Assembly (NCBI GenBank): GCA_937892395.1
Contig: CALAGJ010000094.1
Coordinates: 1 to 16,103, forward strand
Source: an uncultured Parafilimonas sp.
Lineage (GTDB): Bacteria > Bacteroidota > Bacteroidia > Chitinophagales > Chitinophagaceae
DNA: 16,103 nucleotides
Reading direction: 5' to 3'
The notes under the pieces were generated by a model. That model was not told where the DNA came from. It searched no databases and saw only the letters and a program-made list of their open reading frames with translations. This document shows positions 1 to 8,949 of this stretch, piece after piece. The position numbers and the translations under genes were made by a program. Position 1 is the first letter of the stretch; every line of letters begins with the position of its first letter.

Positions 1-103
1 TTAGAAATTATTTCAAAACTGCTTGGAGAAATTTAGTAAGGAATAAAGTATTTTCCTTTATCAATATTGCTGGCCTTAGTATTGGACTTGCCTGCTGTAT
101 GCT
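1..103 (+). repeat. Copy 1 of near-identical repeat at the 5' ends of two permease genes
   Basis: Bases 1-103 match 2410-2512 with a single mismatch (C at 56, T at 2465). The first 55 bases match exactly. Immediately after 103 the similarity drops to ordinary paralogue level. The repeat encodes the cytoplasmic N-terminus and TM1. It runs off the left contig edge, so its true upstream limit is unknown. Confidence 0.9.
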
Positions 104-2393
104 TATTTTGTTGTACAACAAAGATGAAGTGAGCTACGACCGCTTTCATGACAATGTACAAGATATCTACCGTATTACCCATACCAGTTTTACACCTGAT
201 GGAAAAGCAGAAAGCAAAACCGGCAATACAGGAATGATGCCCGGCCCGAATTTCAAAAGGGAGGTTCCGGAAATAAAAGATTTTGTAAGGGTGCAGTCTG
301 AGCAGTTGCCTGTAAAAATCGGCACCCAGATTTATGATCAGGAGGCATTGTATGCTGATGAAAGTTTTTTTGAAATTTTTAATTTCCCGGTGAAGGAGGG
401 AAGTAAGAAAAATGCGCTGAAGGATATGTATTCAGTGGTGCTGAATGAGGAAGTAGCCAAGAAATTTTTTGGCACATCTGCCGTTGTTGGTAAAATAATT
501 GAAATGCCTACTGGTAAAGATGGCGCTTTTGAAAGTTTTACTGTTGCTGCTGTGGTGCCAAAGTCACCGCAGAATTCTTCCATTAAAATACAGATGTTAC
601 TGCCTATGAAACTGAACCTGCGTGAGGGCAGGGAAGACAATCAATGGATGAATATTTTCCTGAACACATTTGTGGTGTTACACCCGGATGCAGATATTAA
701 AAAAGTGGAAGAGAAGTTTAAGAAAGTGTTTGAAACAAATGCAGCCGAACAAATTAAGGAGGGAAAAGAAAAGTATAATGACTACAACACACATAAGTTT
801 GGCCTTCAGCCAATGACAGACATGCACATGAACACAGAATATGCTGCTGATAATGGCCTTGTTGATGCCAGCAATCCAATTTACGCAAAAATTTTGGGAG
901 GTATTGCCTTATTCATGCTGCTGATTGCCTGTATCAATTTTGTAAACCTTACCATTGCCCATTCATTAAAAAGGGCGAAGGAAATCGGACTCCGCAAAGT
1001 GATTGGCAGCGAAAGAAAACAATTGGTGCTGCAATTTCTCAGCGAATCATTTCTGCTTAGTTTTTTTGCGTTTGCATTTGCCATTGTTTTGGTGCTGCTG
1101 ATTTTGCCATTGTTTAACACACTTTCCAATAAAGCGCTTGCGTTTTCTTACCTGCTGGATGTAAAACTAGTAGCAATGTATTTGCTGTTGTTTATCGTCA
1201 CTTCATTGCTGGCTGGTTTTTATCCAGCGCTTGTTTTGTCCCGTTTCAATCCTGTGCAGACTTTATATAACCGCATGCCATTGTCCGGGAAAAATTATTT
1301 ATCAAAAGGGTTGGTTGTGCTGCAGTTTACGCTGACCACTTTTTTAATCATTGCCACTATTACTATTTATTCACAGTTTAATTACCTCACTAATTTTGAT
1401 TTGGGTTACAATGATAAAAACCTAGTATCTGTGATTACTGATAAAATGAAGGCAGATAAAGTGGCTGTGTTCCGCAATGAGCTGATGAAGCACCCGGGTG
1501 TGCAGGCTGTGGCAGTAAGGCAGCGGGGCCAGTGGGGCACCATGGCAAAGGTTGATGGGAATGAAATGGATTTTGCTATGGATGTAATTGACACTGCATA
1601 CCTCGCCACGTTGCAAATTCCCATAGTGAAAGGAAGAAATTTCTCTGCTGCATTTCCATCCGACAGCACAGCTTCTGTGCTGGTGAATGAGGCTTTTATG
1701 AAAAAGGCCGGCTGGAAAGATTTGAATAACAGGCAGGTTGATTTTTTCTATAACAACATTAAATATAATGTAGTGGGTGTTGTAAAGGATTATCATTTTG
1801 AATCATTGGCACAGGAAATACAACCTCAATTATTTATAATGGACCCAGAATATAATTATGGAAGGTTCTATATAAAAATCAAGCCTACCGAAACTTCAGC
1901 CACATTAAAGCATATTGAAAAAATATTTAAGGCACAAATGCCGCTTGTTCCTTACAAATATGATTTTAAAGATGAACTAAACACAAAGCAATATGAATCT
2001 GAACAAAAATGGAAACAGATAATCACATTCGGTGCATTGCTCACCATTTTTATTTCTTGCATCGGTTTGTTTGGCCTTGCCACACTGGCTGCCGAAAAAA
2101 GAACAAAGGAAGTGGGCATCCGCAAAGTGCTGGGTGCATCGGTTGCTAATATCGCCACACAATTATCTGCTGATTTTTTAAAGCTGGTTTTAATTGCCTC
2201 AGTGCTTGCATTCCCTGCTGCCTGGTGGGCTATGAACATATGGCTAGAGAATTATCCTTATCGCATAGAGATGGGTGCATGGATGTTTGTGTTTGCAGGA
2301 TTGCTGGTGGTGGCTATTGCATTGTGTACGATAAGCTTTCAGGCCATTAAAGCCGCACTCGCAAATCCGGTAAAATCATTAAGAACAGAATAA
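1..2393 (+). CDS. FtsX/MacB-type ABC transporter permease, 5' end cut off by 4 bases
   Basis: Membrane subunit of an FtsX/MacB-type ABC system; substrate unknown. The reading frame is open from base 1, with the first whole codon at base 3. Comparison with the next gene shows that only ATG plus one base is missing, so the full protein would be about 798 residues; the ATG at base 99 is internal (Met35). Predicted order: TM1 at 19-40; a first periplasmic MacB-like core domain to about 298; TM2-4 at about 299-415 with the FtsX cytoplasmic motif KEIGLRKVIGS at 328-338; TM5 at about 437-458; a second periplasmic domain; TM6-8 from about 675 with a second motif KEVGIRKVLGA at 704-714. This is a complete two-fold duplicated permease without a nucleotide-binding domain. 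It lies 12 bases before its closest paralogue, so co-transcription is likely. Its codons are visibly more GC-rich than those of that paralogue. The family is clear; the biological role is not. Confidence 0.93.
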   Translation, partial: RNYFKTAWRNLVRNKVFSFINIAGLSIGLACCMLILLYNKDEVSYDRFHDNVQDIYRITHTSFTPDGKAESKTGNTGMMPGPNFKREVPEIKDFVRVQSEQLPVKIGTQIYDQEALYADESFFEIFNFPVKEGSKKNALKDMYSVVLNEEVAKKFFGTSAVVGKIIEMPTGKDGAFESFTVAAVVPKSPQNSSIKIQMLLPMKLNLREGREDNQWMNIFLNTFVVLHPDADIKKVEEKFKKVFETNAAEQIKEGKEKYNDYNTHKFGLQPMTDMHMNTEYAADNGLVDASNPIYAKILGGIALFMLLIACINFVNLTIAHSLKRAKEIGLRKVIGSERKQLVLQFLSESFLLSFFAFAFAIVLVLLILPLFNTLSNKALAFSYLLDVKLVAMYLLLFIVTSLLAGFYPALVLSRFNPVQTLYNRMPLSGKNYLSKGLVVLQFTLTTFLIIATITIYSQFNYLTNFDLGYNDKNLVSVITDKMKADKVAVFRNELMKHPGVQAVAVRQRGQWGTMAKVDGNEMDFAMDVIDTAYLATLQIPIVKGRNFSAAFPSDSTASVLVNEAFMKKAGWKDLNNRQVDFFYNNIKYNVVGVVKDYHFESLAQEIQPQLFIMDPEYNYGRFYIKIKPTETSATLKHIEKIFKAQMPLVPYKYDFKDELNTKQYESEQKWKQIITFGALLTIFISCIGLFGLATLAAEKRTKEVGIRKVLGASVANIATQLSADFLKLVLIASVLAFPAAWWAMNIWLENYPYRIEMGAWMFVFAGLLVVAIALCTISFQAIKAALANPVKSLRTE

Positions 2394-2405
2394 AAATTAA
2401 ATATC

Positions 2406-4793
2406 ATGTTTAGAAATTATTTCAAAACTGCTTGGAGAAATTTAGTAAGGAATAAAGTATTTTCTTTTATCAATATTGCTGGCCTTAGTATTGGACTTGC
2501 CTGCTGTATGCTCATCATTTTGTATAATAAGGATGAAGTAAGTTATGACCGTTTTCAAAAAAATGCACCTGATATTTATAGACTTGCTGTAAATGAGCTT
2601 ACTCCCGAAGGTGAAAGCTACAAATATGGTATTACAGGTATGGTACATGGTCCCACTTTTAAAAGACTGATACCCGAAATAGAAGATTTTGTACGGGTAC
2701 AAGGAACTGAATTGAACATTAAGAAAGGCACTGATATTTTAGTACAGGATGCACTGAAAGTGGATAGCAATTTTTTCAACATTTTTACATCATTTGAATT
2801 TATTGAAGGCAATGCACTTGCTGCACTAAAAGACCCTCACTCTGTAGTTTTATCTGAAGAAGTTGCAAAAAAATATTTTGGTCATGCATCTGCATTGGGT
2901 AAAACTGTTTCAATTGAATACGATGGAGATTACCAAAATTTTACAGTGAGTGCAGTAACAAAACAATCTCCACAAAATTCATCTATAAAAATAAATCTAC
3001 TCCTTCCCAATCATATTGATAAAGAGGAAGACAATGGGTTTATCAATTTTTTTCTCAATACTTTTTTTCTACTCAATGGAAATACTGATATAAAGAAATT
3101 AGAGGCTAAAATAAATACTGTTTTTGCATCAGAAGCTAAAGAGCAGTTGAAACAAATGAAAGAAGAGTATGATTTCAATAACAAGATTAATTTTGCACTA
3201 CAACCATTCTTGTCTATTCACCTTAGCAAAGACTATCCGGCTGCAAATGGATTGTCAGATGCTAGTAATCCTACATACTCATATATACTTACTAGTATTG
3301 CAATTTTTATATTGCTCTTAGCCTGTATCAATTTTATCAATCTTACTGTAGCCCGTTCATTAAAACGTTCAAAAGAAATAGGCATACGCAAAGTAATAGG
3401 AGGTGAACGCAAACTGCTCATAGCACAGTTTTTGGGTGAATCGTTTTTATTGAGTTTTATTGCCTTTGCAATGGCAGTTTTGCTTGTTTGGCTTTCATTG
3501 CCTTTGTTTAATACCCTTTCCAATAAAGCACTCTCCCTTGTTTATTTAATGGATACACAATTGATTTTGTTTTATATAGTTTTGTTTTTATCTACTGGTT
3601 TTATGGCCGGCTTTTATCCGGCATTAGTCATGTCTGGTTTCAGTCCTGTGGAAACACTTTATAGTCGTTTGAAAATGACCCGTGGTGCTTATCTACAAAA
3701 AGGGTTAGTGGTACTTCAGTTTTCTCTGGCCATCTTCATGATAGTAGCTACAATTATTATTTATACTCAATTTAATTTTCTTACCAAACAAGATTTAGGT
3801 TACGATGACAAAAATTTAGTAACAATTGACGTTGGTCGTATGGATATATCAAAAGCAGCCATATTATCTCAGGAGTTATTGAAAAATCCAAACATTGCAT
3901 CTGCAGCGCCAAGAAATGGGGGCAACTGGTGGACAGTGCTAAAAGTGAATGGTGAACAGCAAATGACGGTAGATATGGAAGTTATCAATGAAAATTATAT
4001 TCCTACACTCGATTTGAAACTTACAAAAGGGAGAAATTTTTCAACAGCATTTCCTTCTGATAGTTCCGCAGCAGTTTTAATCAATGAGGCATTTGCAAAA
4101 GCGGCCCATTGGAAAGATCCCATAGGGCAAACTGTTGATTTTTTTACACACAATCATAAATACCAGGTGGTAGGTGTATTAAAAGATTATCATTTTAATT
4201 CTTTGAAAGATTCTATTCAACCGCAGCTCTTTTCCTGCGATCCTGCAATGGGTGGCTTTGGCACTATGTTTATAAAACTACAGCCTACCAATGTGCCTGA
4301 AGCTTTATCCTATATTGAAAAAACTTTTAAAACAATGTTTCCTTCAAAGCCATATCTCTATACTTTCAAAGCAGAGACTAATGAAAAGCAATATGAAAGT
4401 GAAGCAAGATGGAAGCAAATGATTAGTTTTTCTGCCTTACTAACCATCTTTATTTCTTGTATTGGTTTGTTTGGGCTGGCCACATTAGCTGCAGAAAAGC
4501 GTACAAAAGAAATTGGAATAAGGAAAGTAATGGGAGCTAGTGTAAGCTCCATAGTGCGTATGCTCAGTACAAATTTTCTACAATTGGTTTTAATATCCTG
4601 TATCGTTGCTTTTCCCATAGTATGGTGGGCCGCAGATAAATTCTTACAAAACTATGCCTATCGAATAGAAATAGGCTGGTGGATGTTTGCATTGGCGATG
4701 ATACTCACCGTGTTGATTGCTTTTGTCACCATCAGTTATCAATGTATAAAGGTGGCCATTTCAAACCCTGTAAAGAGTTTAAAAACAGAATAA
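2406..4793 (+). CDS. FtsX/MacB-type ABC transporter permease (closest paralogue of the preceding gene)
   Basis: This 795-residue protein has the same duplicated layout as its left neighbour. TM1 is at 19-40, followed by a long periplasmic domain to about 292. TM2-4 lie within about 293-410 and include KEIGIRKVIGG at 323-333; TM5 is near 433-455. A second periplasmic domain runs to about 668. TM6-8 lie within about 669-785 with KEIGIRKVMGA at 701-711. It ends in the tail NPVKSLKTE. Start choice: the ATG lies 12 bases after the upstream stop, and its first residues (MFRNYFKTAW) match the family N-terminus. No Shine-Dalgarno is present. The next gene begins 9 bases downstream, so these genes form a probable operon. 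Outside the first ~100 bases the DNA is clearly diverged from the preceding gene, so this is an old duplicate with a recently homogenised 5' end. No ATPase domain or Walker motif is visible. The exported or sensed substrate cannot be told. Confidence 0.95.
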   Translation: MFRNYFKTAWRNLVRNKVFSFINIAGLSIGLACCMLIILYNKDEVSYDRFQKNAPDIYRLAVNELTPEGESYKYGITGMVHGPTFKRLIPEIEDFVRVQGTELNIKKGTDILVQDALKVDSNFFNIFTSFEFIEGNALAALKDPHSVVLSEEVAKKYFGHASALGKTVSIEYDGDYQNFTVSAVTKQSPQNSSIKINLLLPNHIDKEEDNGFINFFLNTFFLLNGNTDIKKLEAKINTVFASEAKEQLKQMKEEYDFNNKINFALQPFLSIHLSKDYPAANGLSDASNPTYSYILTSIAIFILLLACINFINLTVARSLKRSKEIGIRKVIGGERKLLIAQFLGESFLLSFIAFAMAVLLVWLSLPLFNTLSNKALSLVYLMDTQLILFYIVLFLSTGFMAGFYPALVMSGFSPVETLYSRLKMTRGAYLQKGLVVLQFSLAIFMIVATIIIYTQFNFLTKQDLGYDDKNLVTIDVGRMDISKAAILSQELLKNPNIASAAPRNGGNWWTVLKVNGEQQMTVDMEVINENYIPTLDLKLTKGRNFSTAFPSDSSAAVLINEAFAKAAHWKDPIGQTVDFFTHNHKYQVVGVLKDYHFNSLKDSIQPQLFSCDPAMGGFGTMFIKLQPTNVPEALSYIEKTFKTMFPSKPYLYTFKAETNEKQYESEARWKQMISFSALLTIFISCIGLFGLATLAAEKRTKEIGIRKVMGASVSSIVRMLSTNFLQLVLISCIVAFPIVWWAADKFLQNYAYRIEIGWWMFALAMILTVLIAFVTISYQCIKVAISNPVKSLKTE
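2410..2512 (+). repeat. Copy 2 of near-identical repeat at the 5' ends of two permease genes
   Basis: Direct-repeat partner of bases 1-103, with 102 of 103 positions identical. It begins at the fifth base of this coding sequence only because the other copy is cut there by the contig edge, and ends within TM1 codons. Possible causes are recent gene conversion between adjacent paralogues or an assembly effect at the contig edge. Confidence 0.9.
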
Positions 4794-4802
4794 AATATTG
4801 TT

Positions 4803-7175
4803 ATGTACAAGAGTATTCTTAAAATCGTATTTAGAAAATTATTCAAGTATAAAACTTATACCTTGATTAATGTATTGGGTATGGGTATTGCCATTGCTGC
4901 CATAGTATGGGGTTATCAAACCTATAGATATGCGTTTAGCTATGACAACTATCACAAGGAGCCGGAAAAAATTTATCGCATACTTACTTATAAAAAAGAT
5001 GCTGAAGGTGCACGTGGCATTGTACCTATGCCATTAGTAGCCAGCGCTAAGCGTGATTTTACAGGAATAAAAAATGCTGCTCGATGGGAGGGAAGGGGTT
5101 TAAATATAAGATATGATAACAATGATGTGTTTGCAGAGCAAGTGCATTTTACGGATCCTGCTTTTTTTGATATTTTCAATTTTGAACTTGCCTCTGGCAA
5201 TCATAATATCAATGATAGAAATGCCATAATTATAACAGAGGCTACCGCAAAAAAATATTTTGGAAATACAAACCCTTTGGGTAAAGTCCTCAATCTTTAT
5301 GTAGGTGAATCTTATGCAAAACCACTTACCATATCCGGAGTATTAAAAAACCCTCCTGGTAATTCTACTTTTCATTTCTCATGCATTACACATTTTGACA
5401 ACTATATAAAAACTGATGGCACTCAAATAACTCCGGATGATTGGGGTTGGTTTTTAGATGCCGCTTTTTTACAAATACCTGATGCTGCAAATGCAAAGCG
5501 TATTGAAGCTGAACTAAGCCGTTATTTACCTGTTCAAAATAGCGTAAGAAAAGATTGGGCAGTTACATCATTTAAACTAATAACGGCTGTAGAAAATGCC
5601 ACCCTCAGCGGCCTTGTTCAAGATAACTACTTGTGGGAGCGCCCCGGTGATGCAGCTGCTTATGGAGCATTTGTGCTGGCTATCTTGGTGTTCATTTCAG
5701 CCTGTCTCAATTTTTCAAATACCACAGTGGCACAAGCCAACCGAAGGCTCAAAGAAATTGGTATGCGCAAGGTTTTAGGCAGCTCTCATGGAGATTTAAT
5801 CCGGCAGGTTTTGTTGGAGTCTGCTGTTATCGTTTTATGCTCAATCATACTCTCCATCGCTTTGAATAATTGGTGGTTGCCTGTATTTAATGCAATGTTT
5901 ACCACTCAAGTGCAGGCGGATTACCTTCATGATACTACGCTGCTTATCTTTATGCTTGCTCTGCTTGGAATTACCACTTTATTTGCGGGTGGATATCCTG
6001 CCTTTTATTTGAGCAGATTTAATGCCACATCAATTTTTAGAGGTAATGTAAAGTTTGGTGGTTCAAATTTGTTTTCACGTATCATGTTGGGATTGCAATT
6101 ATCAATTGCCATAATAACGGTAATAGCAGGAATTGCATTTGCAAAAAATGCCGACTATCAGCGAAATTTTGATTATGGGTATAGTCTTGAAAATACGATT
6201 GGCATTCGGTTTAATGATTCTACAACTTATCAAGCATTAAAAAATGAGTTGGCTCAAGTGCCAGAAATCACAGCACTTACCGGTACCCGAAGTCATATAG
6301 CTCATGAATATAGAATGCCACTCATGGAAGCCAATGGAATGAAAAAAGAGGGCTGTTTTATGGAAGTAGGAGCTGATTATGTACAAACAATGGAGCTTAA
6401 AATGAAGACAGGTAGAAACTTTGATGCCACTTCACAAGCTGATTTCAATAGCGCCATTTTAATTACAAAAAAAATGGCTGCAGAATTTGGGTGGAATGAA
6501 AGACAAGCACTTAATAAGCGGATAAAAATTGACAGCTTAAACTATGATGTAGTAGGCGTACTCGAAGATTTCCAAATGGAGTCATTGTATAATCCTATGG
6601 AGCCTGTAGCCATGAAATTGGGTGCTGAAAATAGATATCAATATTTAATTATTCAGTCCAAGCCCGAGAACTTAAATAAAGTCTATGCAAAAGCAAATGA
6701 TGTATGGAAGCGCTTATTTCCATTAAAGCCTTTTAATGCATTTTATCAGAATGAAGTAAAAGCGGATGCTTATAAAACTACTGTTTCAATTGCTGTTATT
6801 TTCAAAGGCTTTGCTTTAGTATCTGTATTGCTTACTGCTACCGGACTATTTGCATTGGTATCTTTAACTGCATTAAAAAAGATGAAAGAAATTGCATTGA
6901 GAAAAGTAGTAGGAGCCAATCCTGGTCATATACTCATACTCATCAATAAAAACTATTTCTGGATTTTTATAGTATCCTCATTATTGGGTTGTGCAGGAGG
7001 TTGGTCCCTGACAAATTTATTACTCGATTTAATTTTTAAATTACATTCCGGCGTATCATCACTTACCTTAATCTTGTCTGTATCCGTTTTATTTTTGATT
7101 ACGGGCATCATTACAAGTATAAAAGTGTGGGAAGCTGTAAGAACAAATCCGGTTAAGTTACTTAGAACAGAATAA
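4803..7175 (+). CDS. FtsX/MacB-type ABC transporter permease, divergent member
   Basis: A 790-residue duplicated permease with predicted TM1 at about 20-42 and a first periplasmic domain to about 283. TM2-4 fall within about 284-405 and include KEIGMRKVLGS at 317-327; TM5 is near 424-446. A second periplasmic domain runs to about 660. TM6-8 fall within about 664-778, with the second cytoplasmic motif as KEIALRKVVGA at 695-705 (Ala where the other four copies have Gly). Its N-terminus (MYKSILKIVFRKLFKYK) and periplasmic domains differ clearly from those of the two genes to its left, so it is an older paralogue and not a recent copy. The tail NPVKLLRTE is conserved. It starts 9 bases after the preceding stop and ends before a hairpin with a T-run, so it is probably the last gene of the first operon. 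The substrate is unknown and no ATPase is encoded beside it. Confidence 0.94.
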   Translation: MYKSILKIVFRKLFKYKTYTLINVLGMGIAIAAIVWGYQTYRYAFSYDNYHKEPEKIYRILTYKKDAEGARGIVPMPLVASAKRDFTGIKNAARWEGRGLNIRYDNNDVFAEQVHFTDPAFFDIFNFELASGNHNINDRNAIIITEATAKKYFGNTNPLGKVLNLYVGESYAKPLTISGVLKNPPGNSTFHFSCITHFDNYIKTDGTQITPDDWGWFLDAAFLQIPDAANAKRIEAELSRYLPVQNSVRKDWAVTSFKLITAVENATLSGLVQDNYLWERPGDAAAYGAFVLAILVFISACLNFSNTTVAQANRRLKEIGMRKVLGSSHGDLIRQVLLESAVIVLCSIILSIALNNWWLPVFNAMFTTQVQADYLHDTTLLIFMLALLGITTLFAGGYPAFYLSRFNATSIFRGNVKFGGSNLFSRIMLGLQLSIAIITVIAGIAFAKNADYQRNFDYGYSLENTIGIRFNDSTTYQALKNELAQVPEITALTGTRSHIAHEYRMPLMEANGMKKEGCFMEVGADYVQTMELKMKTGRNFDATSQADFNSAILITKKMAAEFGWNERQALNKRIKIDSLNYDVVGVLEDFQMESLYNPMEPVAMKLGAENRYQYLIIQSKPENLNKVYAKANDVWKRLFPLKPFNAFYQNEVKADAYKTTVSIAVIFKGFALVSVLLTATGLFALVSLTALKKMKEIALRKVVGANPGHILILINKNYFWIFIVSSLLGCAGGWSLTNLLLDLIFKLHSGVSSLTLILSVSVLFLITGIITSIKVWEAVRTNPVKLLRTE

Positions 7176-7208
7176 CGGAATCCCGATATGGTTTGGGATT
7201 GGAACTGT

Positions 7209-7234
7209 GATGCTTTAAATAGCATTAATTTTTT
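7209..7234 (+). terminator. Weak Rho-independent-like terminator after the first permease operon
   Basis: The arms ATGCT (7210-7214) and AGCAT (7221-7225) form a 5-bp stem, extended to 6 by a G-T pair, around a 6-base loop. A run of six T follows at 7229-7234. A second short dyad, AATCCC (7179-7184) with GGGATT (7195-7200), lies just upstream without a T-run. The stem is short and AT-rich, so termination efficiency is uncertain. Confidence 0.4.
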
Positions 7235-7326
7235 ACACACAAAACCTGAGGTAAAGAAATAAATATTCAAAGAATTCTTTTCTTTAGTTGAAGTCTGTTT
7301 TTTCTATTTTTGACGAAATCATTCCA

Positions 7327-8949
7327 ATGTTAAGGTATATCTTTTTTTTTCTTATTCTCTTTTCGTTTATTACAACAAATGCACAGGTTAATTTAACTTC
7401 ATCCAATCTTCCAATTGTTATTATAAATACCGACGGTCAGGAGATATTAGATGAACCCAAAATAGCAGCAGAAATGGGAATTATCAATAATGGCGGTGGT
7501 TTGCGCAATAATATTGTAGATATACCCAATGAATATAATGGAAAGATAGGTATTGAAATAAGAGGCCAATCCTCACAATCATTTCCGATGAAATCATACT
7601 CCATTGAACTGTGGGATGATGACAATGAAGGTATAGATCAAGCATTATTTGGCTTGCCTGAAGAAAGTGATTGGATATTGTATGCACCGTATACAGATAA
7701 AACACTGATACGTAATTTTTTGGCTTATACCATGTCAAATAATTTAGGTCATTGGGCTGCACACTGTAGGTATGTGGAAGTTGTTTTAAATAATGTGTAT
7801 GTTGGAGTATATATATTTATGGAGAAAATAAAAAGAGATGTAGGCAGAGTGAATATTTCAAAACTTGGAAGTAAGGATATAAGTGGTGATGCGCTTACAG
7901 GTGGTTATATATTCAGCATTGATAAAGAAGCTGATGGTTGGTTTTCAAAGTACCTCACAAGTGGTAGCAATAATCCTTATATACAATTTTCTCATGTTTA
8001 TCCAAAGTTGGAAGATATCAACCAGACACAGAAAGATTATATAAAAAGTTATGTTGATAGTTTTGAAAATGCCTTGTATGGAAGTAGTTTTCAAAACCCA
8101 ACTATTGGGTTTAGACGATATGCTGATGAAGGTTCTTTTATAGACTATTTTATAGTGAATGAAATAAGCCGAAATGTGGATGGATATAGACTCAGTAGCT
8201 ATTTTCATAAAGATAGAAATAGTATTAATTCAAAAATTATTGCAGGGCCGGTTTGGGATTATGATTTAGCATTTAGAAATGCAGATTATTGTGATGGAAG
8301 TAATACAGCAGGTTGGTCTTATAAATTTAATACTGTGTGTTCCGGCGACTATTGGCAAGTGCCATTTTGGTGGGATAGATTTATGCAAGACACTACTTTT
8401 ACATCAAATCTTTACTGTCGTTGGAAAGAAACAAGATCTTCTTATTTGAGTAACGAATACCTAAAACATGCTATTGACTCTGTAAGTACTCTTTTGTCAG
8501 AGGCGTCAGCAAGACACTTTCAAAAATGGCCCATACTTGGCACCTATGTATGGCCTAATCCACAACCCATTCCTAATACATACGCTGAGGAAATAACTAC
8601 TTTGAAAACTTGGTTAGACGAAAGATTGTTTTGGTTAGACAATAATCTAAAACAAAATGGCAAATGCAGCTCATCAATACCAACTTTTGAGGGATCCATG
8701 AAACTAATATCTGCTAACCCAGTTGTAGATTTTTATAAAGTAAAAGTCTATAGCACCAAAGTACAAAAAATATATATAAACTTTATTGACCAGAATGGCA
8801 AGGTGATTATTAACAGTAACATTCAAGCCATTATAGGTAACAATCCTTTTCCACAGCCCGGTATATCTAATAGTATTGGAAAAGGCATATATTATTTACA
8901 ACTTATGAATGATGCAGGAGAAAAAAAGTTGTATAAATTGTTGAGGTAA
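7327..8949 (+). CDS. Exported CotH-kinase-family protein with type IX secretion sorting tail
   Basis: A 540-residue protein from the ATG at 7327. A TTG at 7288 would add 13 residues with acidic positions ahead of the signal peptide, so the ATG is preferred. A signal peptide ends near residue 20 (ITTNAQ). The CotH domain spans roughly 30-440. It includes the RGQSSQSFPMKSY block at 79-91, MEKIKRD at 165-171, the NEISRNVDGYRLS block at 278-290 and the hallmark WDYDLAF at 310-316 with D311 and D313. Spore-coat CotH of Bacillus is an atypical protein kinase; activity here is inferred from family only. The last ~85 residues (from about 456) show the Por/T9SS type A pattern: NPVVDFYKVKVYS, then a DQNGK strand, then GKGIYYLQL and a basic end KKLYKLLR. 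The protein is therefore predicted to cross the outer membrane through the type IX system. It is flanked by permease operons but separated by 151 and 420 non-coding bases, so it is probably a single-gene unit. Its target is unknown. Confidence 0.9.
   Translation: MLRYIFFFLILFSFITTNAQVNLTSSNLPIVIINTDGQEILDEPKIAAEMGIINNGGGLRNNIVDIPNEYNGKIGIEIRGQSSQSFPMKSYSIELWDDDNEGIDQALFGLPEESDWILYAPYTDKTLIRNFLAYTMSNNLGHWAAHCRYVEVVLNNVYVGVYIFMEKIKRDVGRVNISKLGSKDISGDALTGGYIFSIDKEADGWFSKYLTSGSNNPYIQFSHVYPKLEDINQTQKDYIKSYVDSFENALYGSSFQNPTIGFRRYADEGSFIDYFIVNEISRNVDGYRLSSYFHKDRNSINSKIIAGPVWDYDLAFRNADYCDGSNTAGWSYKFNTVCSGDYWQVPFWWDRFMQDTTFTSNLYCRWKETRSSYLSNEYLKHAIDSVSTLLSEASARHFQKWPILGTYVWPNPQPIPNTYAEEITTLKTWLDERLFWLDNNLKQNGKCSSSIPTFEGSMKLISANPVVDFYKVKVYSTKVQKIYINFIDQNGKVIINSNIQAIIGNNPFPQPGISNSIGKGIYYLQLMNDAGEKKLYKLLR

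Noticed and set aside
99..2393. ATG at base 99 as the start of the first permease
   Set aside because: The frame is open to base 1, and the codons before 99 encode the conserved N-terminus and most of TM1, matching the paralogue at 2406.
7305..7312. TATTTTTG, matching the Bacteroidota -7 element TAnnTTTG before the CotH-like gene
   Set aside because: There is no TTG at the expected 19-base spacing (the nearest is 14 bases away), and the leader would be only about 10 bases, so chance in T-rich DNA is likely.
7288..7326. TTG start adding 13 residues to the CotH-like protein
   Set aside because: The extension contains Asp and Glu directly ahead of the hydrophobic signal peptide and does not resemble a signal-peptide n-region; the ATG at 7327 gives a normal signal peptide.
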